A stretch of DNA of 64,000 nucleotides from Gentiana macrophylla. Taxonomy: Eukaryota > Streptophyta > Magnoliopsida > Gentianales > Gentianaceae. Of the stretch, positions 35,564 to 49,192 are shown in pieces (the first letter of the stretch is position 1; every line of letters starts with the position of its first letter). The stretch is from contig CM047808.1 in the NCBI GenBank assembly GCA_026214975.1, positions 2,904,073 to 2,968,072 of the forward strand. The letters are read 5' to 3'. The notes beneath the pieces are model-generated. The model was given only the letters and a program-made list of their open reading frames with translations, searched no databases and had not been told where the DNA came from. The position numbers and the translations under genes were made by a program.

Positions 35564-38500
35564 TATATATATTATTCAGCCGATAAACTACAACAATCAA
35601 AATGGTGAAACTCATAAATGAATTGCAATATTAATAATAAACACACATTTAACAATAAAAATTCAGCATGAATGCCAATGAAAATGATAATTATGCAGAT
35701 GCAGGTGATAAATGAAAATCATGAACACAACAATGAAAAACCATCAAACAAAAATCATATTATAACAGCAATGAAAAACCATCAAACAAAAATCACAAGC
35801 ATGAATGCCAATGAAAATGATAATTACGCAAATGCAGAAGATGAGAGAGTGATCAATCATATTTGGTGAATGTACCTTGTCAGAGTAGATTTCAGGTTTG
35901 AAATTTCGAATTGGAAATTGGGCACAGAATTAGGTCGAACGTCTTCCCTTATACAAAATTTTTCAGTTTTCTTTCTTCTTCCCTTACCCAATTTCCGGCA
36001 AGAGCCAATTACCCAATTTCCGGAGAAGAGCCAATAACCCAATTTCGCAAAACTGAAAGGAATTACCCAATTTCTTCTTATCAACGAAGAAGGGGAGAAA
36101 GGAGAAGGGGAGAACGGTTGGGATTGGAAAGGGGGCCGAACAGTTAATGAAGAAGAAGAAGAGATCGGTTAATGAAGAAGAAGAAGTTTGGTAAGGGGAA
36201 ATGAAGAGAACGGTTCATTTCAAATCGAAGAACTTTGGTAATGAAGACTAATGAAGAAGAATTAAGGGGAAAGGTTTGATTTAGGATTTTTAAACAATTT
36301 TCTTTTTTTTTAAATAAAAAAATATGGGAAATTGTGGTCAAACCTTTTTTCCAAACTCTTTTTCCAAAACAGCCGTATTTACTCATTCCCCCTAAAACCT
36401 AATGCACCAATCATTCTACTCAGGAATTTAGATCCAACTGAAGGATTATGTAATGGAACGCGACTAATATGTAAACTTCTAGATAAAAATGTGATACATG
36501 CATAAATTGCAATTGGAGATCATGCTGGAAAGAAAGTTTTCTTGCATAAAATACCTTTACAGCCATCTAATGATGAATTCTCCCTAATCCTTTATAAAAA
36601 AATTCAGTTTCCGATAAGACTTTGTTTCGCTATGACAATAAATAAAGCACAAGGTCAAACATTAGATTTTGTTGGTGTCTATTTAAAAGAACCTGTTTTC
36701 TCTCATGGTCAGTTATATGTGGCTCTTTCACGTGCAAAAACATCAACTGCTGTAAAAGTATTTATTGTTCCTACATTCTTTGATTCTGAAAAAATTAATG
36801 TTACACGCAATGTGGTATACAAAGAAGTGTTAACTGATTCATGAATATTTGTAATTGATATATAATAATATATGTAAATTATGTGATTTTATTCATGTAG
36901 AGGACAGAAGATGGAAAATGTACAATGCAATGGACATTTCATTTACAATTGATGATTGGACTGTCATAGTGCAAGTTGTAGAAACACATAAAACCTCTGA
37001 ATCACAAAACAAAGGAACATTGTTCAAGAAGTATGTGCTCACAGACATGGAGGTAAATACTCAAAATACATTGAATGTTTTCTATTCTATAATAATCAAA
37101 TATATGCTGGATAAGAATTTTAATGTGCTTTCACTTATCCTATTATTTAGGGCACAAAAATTGCAGCTGTCACTTTTAATACACACATTGCACCCTTGGA
37201 ACGGCTACTGGTTCCATTCAAGAGATATAAGATTGCTAATGCTAGACTGAAAGTGGCAGAACCGAAGTATAGGCTTGGGGAGTATGGATACGAGTGGATC
37301 TTGTCGATACACAACTTGATTGATCCGATTCATGATGAAGTTCCTTACACTTTACCGTGCTCGTATGCTTTTAACAAATTCTCAGAATTGCACCGATTTG
37401 CTGAACGTAATGAATGTGTTGGTAAGTTTTGATGCCTATAGCTTTACCATTAATATTAATAATAACTACTTTTATGCTGAAAAGTAAAATAGATCCAATA
37501 ACCTTAATGTAGTAACTTCATTGTAGTTTCTGTTTACATCATGGATAAATGTGTACTTTATAGGTTGATTCTTGCTTAGCCTGTTAATCTTGGTACTTTG
37601 TTGTTTCTTTTAAATATGAGTTAGAATTTAGGCATATTGGAAATGATGCTCTATTTATTTTTTAGTATTCATTGTTCTGATCAATGAGCATATAGTTGAT
37701 ACCATAAATGTATTGGTTCTATAAAAAAAATGCTTCTCCCTACAATAGGACTGAAATTTTCTGCTTTTCTTCGTTTTTTAACTTCCACATGTTCATTGAT
37801 GTTTTCATAGTGTGTCTGCATCATCTAGCAGGCATGATGATTGTGGTATTCATTCTTTATATTTAGCTTATGAAATAATACTTTCCTGGCTTCAACCTTT
37901 ATATGTGTCTAGAATGAATTTTAACACCTTATGGTTATATATATGTATGTGCAAAATAAAGTTAATACTTCAGGTTGCAAATGTATGGCTGTTTTCTACA
38001 ATAATCTGTATGGCTGTTTTCACTCTGATCATGTAAAGTTTACATTAGAAGTATTAACTTTACATTAGAATTTTTACATCTATGGCTGTTTTCTACAATA
38101 ATCTACTAAATTTCTTGTTTCTTTTTCCTATGCATTACAGTGTTCTTTACCAGTCATCCTTAACTATACTACCAATGATTCTGACTTTGCATTCATTCTG
38201 TTTCATTCATGACTAATATCACACCAGCTATCAAGGCATTAGTCATCCAGTCGAATGCCATTTATGGTTCAAATAACTCAAAAGCGAGAGATTATATCTT
38301 AATTGATGAAGAGTGAGTATAATAATTTTATTACATACTGTATTGGTTACACACTAGAGTAAAAAAAACATACTAAACATATATTGTTTGCTGAAATTTC
38401 TTCAATAGGAAAATCCCAATGGTTTTAAGACTTTGGAAAGATTTCTAGGATAATGAAGAATTTCAAGTCTCCGCAAAACTTCCAGAACCAACATTGATAG

Positions 38501-39567
38501 TGGGTTTAACTTTGAGGGTGACCACTTACCATGGTAAGAAAGTTCCGTATTTGCATATATGTAATGAAAATATTACTTAAAATGCATTGCTTTTGCTTTC
38601 TCATATTTATTATTTTTACTTAGGTATATCACTGACTACACCAAAATACAATGCCTATTTCATGGTGAATCCTCCGTTGCCAGATGCTATACATATGATG
38701 GAATGGTATGAATACAAATTTTCATACACAGACAATTTATGAAGCTTAGTTGTGAATTTGTTAGATTCTTTTACCCCTTTAAAATAGATTTAATTATATT
38801 TGCATTATAATTTTATAAATAGGTATAAAGAAAATAGTGTTGAGATTGCTGGATTATTGAGGAACAAAGCATATGATGATGCTGACATTCTGCTACGACG
38901 ACCAAAAAATTCAGATTTGTCTAAGATCAAAGACGTGACCACCTAAGTTGAACAGGTATATACATAGAAATCTATAATAAAAATAAATTTTGGGTTTCTT
39001 TATGAATAGCTGATAAGCATATTTTTATATTGATAATAATATATATATTTGGTTATTCATAATATTTGTTTTTCTTGTGGATAGTTCAAAACAGCCTGGA
39101 TTGCAGGGAAATTAGAACTAATGCCTGGACAAGAAAAACTTTGGCAAAGTGTATGCGGAAACTGTAAGAAATACCGTACCGGGAAAGTAAATTGGAGCTT
39201 TATGTGTACTTCTTGCGGTCAAAGAACAATGGTTGTTCCACGGTAAATTTTTTTTACTCTATAACTCTTCAAGATATAACCATGATTATTAATTAATAAT
39301 CCATTATGAACTTCAATTTTTACAGTGGTCGATGGAGGTTTATTTAACCGATGATTCCGCACACTTGTCGCTCTGATGTTCTCTCCGATTTTTGAAAAAC
39401 TGACTGAATTTTCAGTTGCTCAGCTTTATGAAGCAGATGTTAAGGTACAACATTTATTCTCTCCCTTTGAAATCTATATATGTAGTATGCTTATAAGTGA
39501 TGTGAACCACATACGAAGAAAAACGAAGAGTATATCCACATTTTTGTTGATATGAACCTGCATCCGT

Positions 39568-39788
39568 GGATTCGGCATTCAGTTGTGGAGAGTGAATATC
39601 ATGTTTGTTAGTTAGAATTCATGAGCTTTGCTGCATGATTATTACTTCAATCTATGGTATACAGTATGTGCATATGATGAACATATAATAGGTATCATTA
39701 TGAAGCTATAATATACAAGGATTTAGCATTCAGTTATGGAGAATGAATATCATATTTGTTAGTTAGAATTCATGCGCTTTGCTGCATG
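39568..39788 (+). repeat. 151-bp tandem duplication split by Copia
   Basis: A 151-bp unit (39568-39718) in an intron of the RPA-like gene is repeated from 39719. The second copy is cut at 39788 by the retrotransposon and resumes at 49193 up to about 49274. The intact first unit shows what the empty site looked like. Confidence 0.8.
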
Positions 39789-40508
39789 TGTTAGGAAATC
39801 TACGCGGGAACGCAGCGGAATTCAAAAATTTATTTCCTATCGACCCAAGATCGACTTCGTTTAAGCAATAAACAAACAAGTAGTAGCGGTGGTGGTTACC
39901 TTGGTTGATCTATAAGATCGACGCTTTGACCGTCTAAGGAGAGTAGTTCGCATAGAGCCGCCCAAGTGTTCGGCCTCTACCGCTAGTCCACACGAACACC
40001 ACCGCGGAATCCCATCATGGAATGCTATTGGAAAACTCCGGTTGCTAGACCGGCCTTTTTCCCTTCTCTCCAACTCTCTATATGATGCTCTCTATTTTAC
40101 ACAAGAACTATTAGCTCTTGGAATTATGATATACAAAAGAGCTTGACACCCACCTCTTATTTATAGTGTAGGTGGCGCCATCTATCGAGTGGAGGAGAAG
40201 AAAACCTTTTCCCAATAAAATAAGGAAAATATATTTGATTGATTTATCTCATTTATTACAATATCTCATATTAAATAAATCTAGGATATTGTCAATATCT
40301 TATATTGAATATTCCCAAGATATTGTCAATATCTAATATTGACCATCTTTATTTTATTACCATAAATCAATTTACATACGCGCATATATCACATATATAT
40401 AACACATATAAATCTATTAATACCCAAATAGTCAAACATGTCAACTTGATCAATTGGCTTTTACGTGTGTCAATTACACACAAAAAACTTAGGCGCCAAT
40501 TATATATT

Positions 40509-40577
<69 letters not shown>

Positions 40578-41840
40578 TCTTATATTAATATTTGGTAATA
40601 CTATTAATTAAATTGCATAATCCAAGTGTATCTTATACACTTCAATGTGGCGCTCATATAGCCAAATATTGGCTTCCGGAATATTCTTTAATTAATATAA
40701 TATTATTAATATCTTGTATTTATTTTATTCATAATAAATAAATACCACCATATTAATTTACCACTATAACCTTTATAGTCTCGAGATAAACTTTCCTTAT
40801 ATCGGTTATCATCTATAACCACATTTTAATCCGCTAGATGTTCATATGTGTGTGACCCGATAGGCTTCGAATATGTTGGCCGTGAGACACAAAGTGCAAA
40901 TTACTTAAAATGCCCTTCATGCCTAACGATCACGGGATAGCGTCTAGCAACACACCGTGACCCCAATCATCGAAAGAGTCAAATGCAATGACTACTACCT
41001 TTCATGTGAAACAAGCTTGATTACCGTGTAACTTACAATCCTATCGTAATAATATCCATACGGTCGTTAGTCGAGTGTCAAAACATCAACGATCGTATCT
41101 TATAATCTGGATATCAAGCTCTCTCAAGTAACACATTTACTCCCACTTTGCAAAGATTCACGAGAGCTAGACATTCCTTATAAGAAGGCCATTTCGGATA
41201 TTCGATCCCAATCATAGGATACGCGATTCCCGGACGACCAATCATGTATACTCCGCATGCTTGAAGATCATACCCAATCACTACCGCATGATCGCCCCAT
41301 GGCTGGGGAAACCTCAATAATGTCAAAGCATGACAATCCACACCGTGATGATGCCATGAAGACTCGGTCTTAAGGATAATTACACAACCGCCACATAGTG
41401 TGACACTTATCCGTGTAAGTGGGTCGATCCTAACGCACGCATTCTCTAATACACGCCCACGCATACCCAAGTGTCTCTACACTTCGATAGACGAGATCTA
41501 TCCACGCCGCCTTAAAGATGTAAGACATCTAATACGTGCTAGTCTGTTTATACTATCAATGCCCTGTTTAATAGTACATCAGCCTAGAGACATTTAAGTA
41601 TCAAACTTATTAAAGTGATTAGAGATCTCATCAACCATAATCGCCTATCATGGTTTCTCTATCACGATTTAATACTAAGGGCGTTATCATATAACAATTC
41701 ATAATTGGTTCTCTAAAAGAACATATATATGACAAATGAAAAGCCATTTAATATATGTATAAACACAAAGAAATAGTAGAAATGATCCGACCCGGTCGGA
41801 TCCGGTCCAACCCGATTGGGTTTAGGACACTATTCCAACA
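39789..41840 (-). repeat. 3' LTR of the Copia element
   Basis: A 2052-bp LTR. It contains a long (TA)n tract at about 40511-40571 and matches the copy at 47161-49192 throughout, with scattered short indels. Confidence 0.92.
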
Positions 41841-41851
41841 ATCTCCCACTT
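41841..41851 (-). other. Polypurine tract of Copia
   Basis: AAGTGGGAGAT read on the minus strand, directly before the 3' LTR start TGTTGGAAT. This is the usual plant Copia plus-strand primer. Confidence 0.8.
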
Positions 41852-44800
41852 GGCCTAAAACCAATCACTCGCACACACAAGACCAAGTTGAAACACAAGA
41901 ATCTCATGCAATACTCGCAACTAGCCACTAGACATAAACGGATCGCTATCCGTGGGGACTCGACTATCTTCATATCACGTTCCATATGACCAAGTCAAAG
42001 GAACCGCCTCAACACACACACGAATCTCTCGACGAGACCTGGTCCTTGCTTCAAGCAATGAATCCACTTACTATATCGCTATATAGAAAAGGTGGAAGAA
42101 CCGTACAAGGTTCAAGAATGAACCTTCTAGATCCATGTATTTGCTCCCGCCGCGCTCTAAGGCACTACTGTGTGTTTGGCCTAGTTGTAGAATTCTACAT
42201 GACCCATCACGAGAACATTTCCACTTCACTGTATCACTTATTCAAAGTATTTGCAAACCTGCATTGTAGCTCCCACTCGCCTTCATAAGACTCTGGGATA
42301 TAATCTCAGATATCTACGTTTATTTAATTCCAAGTTTCAATAAACTAGGAAACTTTCCTTAACTTGTTTAAGGATATTCTCGGCATTCACCAGATTTACT
42401 TTCATACTTGCTCATGACAGTTCATGAACTATGAACATCCGGCATTTCCTTTATGATGGTTCCTATCGCAGTAGCGAAGGAAAACTTCCATAAGCATCAT
42501 CTTTCACCTTATCTTTAGGACTAACGTCCTAACATAGATAGATCTTGCGATCTATGCTAAACTTCTTTTAGCATCACATCTATATAGATAAACTATAATC
42601 TAACAAAGATTAAATCTATCACTACTGATTCTTATTTCTAAAAAAGAAGGCGATAATCCAAGTGCTTTCGTAAAGACCTTGAACTACCAAATATTAATTG
42701 ACTGTGACATGGGGTGACAATTCTCAAGAGAGATATCTAATACCTTGCTCAAAAATCACAACACACTCCCACTATCCTTCTTGCACATTGGGCATATCCT
42801 TATTTTGACGAAATCAAACTCCTTTGATTATCAAACAAAGAAATTGTCTAGAGAAACTTGTTTGAGTCCATAAATGGATCTCATGGGCTTACATATCATG
42901 TCATCGTCTATGAACATCGAGCTTTACGCCAACGCCTTCAACACTATCATATAGTCATGATACTGAAGTTCTAACAAGTATTATCTCGAATAGAACCGGG
43001 CTCGACCTTACGGGGACATTCCTCTAGGTAAGACAGACTAGGTTCATAACCTTGTTGTCACTGATGGAATCTAATTCAGATTTTATGGCTCCTGGCCACA
43101 TCTCTCAAACCTGGCTTTCAAACATTCTTTCATGAGTCGTGAGATATTCATTCTTCAAGATGAACATACCGGCAGCCTTTTCAGGCTTGAGGTTATCTAC
43201 AGACTTATAGAACTTTTGTGTGCACTGAGCAGTGATCTACACCTCATCGCTATGTGGCGTCTGCTCATGTTCCATTGGTTGAATATATCTTTGTGGTTCT
43301 CAAACTCTTTTGAGATCTGATTCACTCCCACTGTTTCTTTTGGAAGAAAACACTTCCTTTAGAAGACAGCATGTTTGGAGACAAACATTTTGCTCCGCGG
43401 ACAAGTAAATAATATCAAGCGTACTTGCTAAGATATTCCACAAAGTTGCATATGTCGTACTAGGCTCCAAGCCTTTCTGACTTTGCTTATGACAACTTCA
43501 AATCATCGATTAAGATAGATTCGACATTATCCTCCTCCATATCTAATATGGAATTTATTCAACCTTTACTCTTTGGAACTTGGTTAAGTATGAGGCACTA
43601 TCCCAAAAGCGGGTAAGGGATACTTCGCATGGCTTGCGTCACACCTTTATCATATTAAGTGTTGTTGCCATTTAGGAACACAATCTAATTGCGTATCCCA
43701 AAGATGGTATCCTTCAAGGGAGAATCTTATTCCTTTCGCAGACGACTTCAAACACCCTTCGGTATTAATTACTTCAATCCAATTGAAGATTAATTCCTAA
43801 GTAGCTCATCAATCTCATATTCGTACTAGCTCGAACTTTTGGGCTTTCCAATTATGCACTTCATCGAGTACACTTGACTATTTCTAAAAATAGTTATAGA
43901 GATTAACAAATAATTATTTGTAGCATTAATTGTCATAAGCCAACAAACATCGGTATGTTTAGGCTTTAGACAATTTTTCTAGATCTTACAACCTTTTCGA
44001 AAAGGGTATTTTAGTCCTCTTTGGATAAGATACGTATAACCCACATGATTCATAATCATATGGTTCAACATCATCGAATGACGTTTAATTACACGCTCCC
44101 TTCCGGAGAGAGACTATATACAGAGTAACCACAAATCAAGGATAATAACCATACAAATATTTAGTTGAGATCTTATCACATATATCAACTATATAGTGAC
44201 ATCAATCTAGTATGTTGGATTTAGTGACCTTGCAACTTTATCGAATAACATTTATTCTTTACAATTGAATATGTCTCTCAAATCTCGACGGATAAGCCGA
44301 AAGAAACGTTCTTCATAAGAATGGAACATAATAACATTTATTTAGTTCCCTTATCGCTTTTTACTAGATCCGAATATGGTAAGTATTACAACATTTGCTT
44401 CACCTTCCATATGTATTTAATCTTTCTAATTTAATCACACTCGTAAGATATCATATATCTAAGAGTTGACTTGAACTTAGATAGATTTATCTCAACAGAC
44501 ATTCGCCTATAATAGAAACTTCAATAAGTTCTCTATTTAAGCACATGCCCTAACTTTCCCTTTTAATCCTTTAAGCACTTGAGAAATGTTTCTTATTGTA
44601 GTCTTCATAAGACTTAAGAAAGATCACAAGAGCTATGTATTCAATTTCCTTTCATAAGGAAAATCTAAAGTTTATTAAATAGTTTATTCATCCTTTGAAT
44701 CGTATTCAAAACATTGACTATTTAATTAACCTTTAAGCAATGATAGAATTAAGTCGATACTTAAATCTTATAATTTTGAAAACAACCTTTCCAAAATTAG

Positions 44801-47144
44801 ATGTGGTCATTCTTATCCAACGTTTGAATTAATTGTCATCGTGATGATTGAATGATCATCTTGGATCGTATCCAATATGTGACTAATTCGTTGAAACTTA
44901 TTTCAAATGATTTAATCATAACATGAGCTTCCGCTTTCATTAATAATTAAAGTCTCGAGCTTTGCATCAATTATGTAATCTCCTTGTCTCTAACTACTAT
45001 AACGGGATGGCTCATGTCATTGCTTATTTTTAAAAGGATTAAAATTACTTAACCATATTTGAGAACGTTTCAAAAGGTAACAATCATAATTTGGTTTTAC
45101 TAATCGAGAATTAAACATAAATATAAAGTTTGCTAAAACTACAACATAAAAATAAAGATAAAAGAGTGTTGTTGTTTATACACGCAAAATCAAAAATGGT
45201 CTTTTGGTTTATGATTTTGCTCCCACTAGTCAACTACTCCCAATTGACTTTCAAGAATTATTAATTTCTTTAGTGGACAAGATCCCACTAAACTACCGCG
45301 ACCCCGCTTTGGTGGTGGGCGAAAATAGTCTAATAGGTAGACAACATCTTTGTCAATCGTATCTTATACGACTCTTGTTGTTTGACTAGTCAACTCTTTG
45401 ACAATTTTCATCTTATGAAGTAGTCAAACCCCTTGCCTCTAAAATCCAAACGACCCGCTTTGGGTGGTGGCGAGAGAATTCTTAGTCAAGTCATAACCCC
45501 AATATTCGTGAGATCTCATACGATCATATCTCGATAATGACGATATACCGAGGTAGGTCAACCCCCGCTTTGGTCGATGAGTTGGATCCGAACAAGGGCT
45601 CTTCACCGTCATTATAATATGGGGAGGCAATTTCAACTTGATTCTTTTGAGGTGGAAGTATTTATGTAAATTAATTCACTTAATTAATTTTAATCATGGT
45701 CTCATCATAAATATGTCTATCGAATAAACATACATCCTACACATTTATCTAGATCGTGCCTAGTCATTGCATCTATCGTATCATATAAAATAAATACAAG
45801 CACAAAATAAATAAATGCGTAAAATAACCGGTATGATCATGGACTTTTCCTAGTGCGGTTTGAATACAAAGCGACGAAACCGCTGGTCACAATCTAAGGG
45901 TAGCTGCAATGCATAATAGGATCTTTAATGCTCCATTCTCCAATGGGATCTTTATTTTCGTCTCTCTTTGGTCTCCATCTCCTCGCTCCATTCTTGTTAC
46001 ATTTAGTTCTATCGAATAAAATAAATACACCCGCCGCACACGGGAGGAGCTAACGGGAATGGGATAAATGCGAGAAAATAAACTAGGTCACGTTCTTCGT
46101 AACGGCCTAGGACAATTTTAAACCAACAGAAAATTAAATCATTCACATCTATCCTATCGGTCGAAATCACGATCAATCAAAGTCCATATAATCATATTAT
46201 ATCTACTATATCTAATCCATACAATAAAATCTTATGAAAAAGATAAAATTAAAATTTAACTACTTGCGTCTTAATTAATCAATTAACATTTAATCTATTA
46301 AATAATTTTATCCAATCAATTAACTAATTAACATTTAATTAATTAAATGATTTAATCGAAATAAAATTAACGATTAATTTTAAAGCGATTTTAATTTTAA
46401 TTTTAATTAATTGGAACTATTCCAAAAATAAATCAAAATTAAAATTAAGTCTCTTTTGTTTTTTCTTTTGATTAGTAATCAAAGGGATGCCTTTGGTTTC
46501 TAAACCAAATTTGGCTTAAGCGCGCCACTTTCCAAAATCAAAATTTTGGAAGTGGGCAAGCTCAAGCGCTTTTTACAAATCAAATATTTGAAAAGGCGCA
46601 GCGCTATTCCAAATCAAATATTTGGAAAGGCTAAATAATTTTAGTTTAGCCGCCACTTTCCAAAATCAAAATTTGAAATGATTTGCAGGCGCAAGCTTTT
46701 CCCAAATCAAATATTTGGAAAGGCGCAAGCTTATTCCAAACAAAGTTTGGAAAGCCATTATTATTTTAATCGCGTGGCATCCCAATGGCCAAACTATTTG
46801 AACCAATTAGTTAGCCATGCATGACACGATTAAACAAAGGAGATTTTAATCACAACTATGAACCATATTGAATCACAAAATACACAAAACAAAAATTTGG
46901 AGATCCGCCAAACATTGACCGGTCAACCGATTGCCGGCGGCGAGTTGCCTCTTTGCCGCCGCCGCCGCCCGACCGCCGCCGCTGTGGTGGTGCCGCCCCG
47001 ATCGCCGAGCACCACCCGATCCCTTTTTTTTTTTTTTTTTCTTTCATGTATCAATTTTGCAAATAAAAATCTTTCATCTTTTAATTACGTGATTTAAACG
47101 ATAAAATTAACTACGATAATAACATGCTTATTGCTTAAGCTCAA
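41852..47144 (-). pseudogene. Copia internal region with reverse-transcriptase remnants
   Basis: On the minus strand around 43096-43036 the text reads AIKSELDSISDNKVMNLV, like the start of Copia reverse transcriptase. SIYGLKQ is at 42878-42858, followed by stops and then EFDFVKIRICPMCKKDSGSV, a decayed form of the next conserved block. Stops and shifts are everywhere; gag, protease and integrase are not readable. GC-rich CCG repeats occur near 46930-47010, just after the primer binding site. Confidence 0.7.
46525..46755. repeat. Cluster of short palindromes in the Copia leader
   Basis: At least five small palindromes such as CCAAATCAAATATTTGG and CCAAAATCAAAATTTTGG occur in 230 bases, separated by GCGC/AAGC words. 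Each could form a stem of 6-8 bp. Confidence 0.7.
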
Positions 47145-47159
47145 GCTCTCTCGATACCA
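47145..47159 (-). other. Primer binding site of Copia
   Basis: TGGTATCGAGAGAGC read on the minus strand, one base inside the 5' LTR. It resembles the TGGTATCAGAGC complement of initiator Met tRNA with small changes. Confidence 0.75.
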
Positions 47160-47160
47160 T

Positions 47161-47873
47161 CGTTAGGAAATCTACGCAGGAACGCAACGGAATTCAAAAT
47201 TTATTTCCTATCGACCCAAGATCGACTTCGTTTAAGCAATAAACAAACAAGTAGTAGACGGTGGTTACCTTGGTTGATCTATAAGATCGACGCTTTGACC
47301 GTCTAAGCGAGAGTAGTTCTGCATAGAGCCGCCCAAGTGTTCGGCCTCTACCGCTAGTCCACACGAACGACCGCGGAATCCCATCATGGAATGCTATTGG
47401 AAAACTCCGGTTCTGCTAGACCGGCTTTTTCCCTTCTCTCCAACTCTCATAGGATGCTTCTCTATTTTACACAAGAACTATTAGCTCTTGGAATTATGAT
47501 ATACAAAAGAGCTTGACACCCACCTCTTATTTATAGTGTAGGTGGCGCCATCTATCAGTGGGAGAAGAAAACCTTTTCCCAATAAAATAAGGAAAATATA
47601 TTTGATTGATTTATCTCATTTATTACAATATCTCATATTAAATAAATCAGGATATTGTCAATATCTTATATTGAATATTCCCAAGATATTGTCAATATCT
47701 AATATTGACCATCTTTATTTTATTACCATAAATCGATTTACGTATGCATATATATCACATATATATAACACATATAAATCTATTAATACCCAAATAGTCA
47801 AACATGTCAACTTGATCAATTGGCTTTTACGTGTGTCAATTACACACAAAAACTTAGGCGCCAATTATATATT

Positions 47874-47930
<57 letters not shown>

Positions 47931-49192
47931 TCTTATATTAATATTTAGTAATACTATTAATTAAATTGCACAATCCAAAGGTATATCTTATACACTTCAA
48001 TGTGGCGCCTTCATATAGCCAAATATTGGCTTAGGAATATTCTTTAATTAATATAATATTATTAATATCTTGTATTTATTTTATTCATAATAAATAAATA
48101 CCACCATATTAATTTACCACTATAACCTTTATAGTCTCGAGATAAACTTTCCTTATCTCGGGTTATCATCTATAACCACATTTTAATCGGCTAGATGTTC
48201 ATATATGTGTGTGACCCGATAGGCTTCCGAATATGTTGGCCGTGAGACACAAAGTGCAAATTACGAAAATGCCCTTCATGCCTAACGATCACGGGATAGC
48301 GTCACAGCAACACACCGTGACCCCAATCATCGGAAGAGTCAAATGCAATGACTACTACCTTTCATGTGAAGCGATTGCCGTGTAACTTACAATCCTATCA
48401 TTTGTAATAATATCCATACGGTCGTTGGTGAGTGTCAAAACATCAACGACCGTATCTTATAATCTGGATATCAAGCTCTCTCGAAGTAACACATTTACTC
48501 CCACTTTGCAAAGATTCACGAGAGCTAGACATTCTTATAAGAAGGCCATTTCGGATATTCGATCCCAATCATAGGATCGCGATTCCCGGACGACCAATCA
48601 TGTATACTCCGCGATGCTTGATGATCATACCCAATCACTACCGCATGATCGCCCCATGGCTGTGGAAACCTCAATAATGTCAAAGCATGACAATCCACAC
48701 CGTGATGCCATGAAGACTCGGTCTTAAGGATAATTACACAACCGCCACATAGTGTGACACTTATCCGTGTAAGTGGAGTCGATCTAACGTCGCATTCTCT
48801 AATACACGTCCACGCATACCCAAGTGTCTCTACACTTCGATAGACGAGATCTATCACGCCTTAAAGAGGCAGAAGACATCTAATACGTGCTAGTCTGTTT
48901 TATACTATCAATGCCCTGTTTAATAGTACATCAGCCTAGAGACATTTAAGTATCAAACTTATTAAAGTGATTAGAGATCTCATCAACCATAATCGCCTAT
49001 CATGGTTTCTCTATCACAGTTTAATACTAAGGACGTTATCATATAACAATTCATAATTGGTTCTCTAAAAGAACATATATATGACAACAGAAAAGCCATT
49101 TAATATATGTATAAACACAAAGAAATAGTAGAAATGATCCGACCCGGTCGGATCCGGTCCAACCCGATTGGGTTTAGGACACTATTCCAACA
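47161..49192 (-). repeat. 5' LTR of the Copia element
   Basis: A 2032-bp copy of the LTR at 39789-41840, with a shorter (TA)n tract at about 47876-47925. The last base differs (CG instead of CA on the minus strand). Confidence 0.92.

Larger units (their letters stand above)
25588..36392. mobile_element. Mutator-like element with Ulp1/DUF1985 gene
   Basis: A 10,805-bp element with a perfect 9-bp target duplication TAAAACCTA at 25579-25587 and 36393-36401. Joining the flanks restores continuity of the Helitron helicase frame. Terminal inverted repeats start GGGGGCGTGAGTAAAGAAGG (left) and GGGGGAATGAGTAAATACGG (right, complement) and stay alignable for about 50 bp. Cargo in order: MuDR-type transposase (+), 61-bp tandem array, promoter and coiled-coil gene (+), DUF1985-Ulp1 gene (-). 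Plant MULEs with an antisense Ulp1-like gene are known (Kaonashi/KI-MULE type); the fit to that group is inference. Confidence 0.93.
21160..36844 (+). pseudogene. Helitron Rep/helicase (RepHel), broken and split by a MULE
   Basis: Fused HUH replication initiator and PIF1-like helicase. The frame opens at ATG 21160, has TGA at 21250 and runs on through 22338. Frameshifts follow near 22330 (T7 run), 22540-22660, 23160, 24075 (A run), 24700 and 24985 (A run). The HUH motif reads LPHAHF at 23273-23290 but is preceded by an in-frame TGA at 23270. The two-tyrosine motif YIYKYICKG is at about 23690-23713. Walker A GPGGTGKT is at 24717-24740 and Walker B LIIWDEAPM at about 24944-24972. The helicase is cut at 25579 by the MULE and resumes at 36402 with a stop at 36503; FAMTINKAQGQTLDFVGVYL and QLYVALSRA close it, TGA 36842. 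Confidence 0.92.
39789..49192 (-). mobile_element. Copia-type LTR retrotransposon, decayed, reverse orientation
   Basis: Two near-identical long repeats flank 5.3 kb. Orientation is minus: a primer binding site TGGTATCGAGAGAG (like the initiator Met tRNA complement) lies inside the right LTR, and a polypurine tract AAGTGGGAGAT lies inside the left one. LTRs begin TGTTGGAATAG and end TTCCTAAC(A/G) on the minus strand. Reverse transcriptase remnants such as SIYGLKQ place it in the Copia superfamily. No gag or pol frame is intact. The junctions show no target duplication when compared with the neighbouring duplicate sequence. Confidence 0.9.

Noticed and set aside
41114..41470. Minus-strand ORFs shared by both Copia LTRs (also 48525-48857)
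   Set aside because: They lie inside the LTRs and are not conserved in frame between the two copies.
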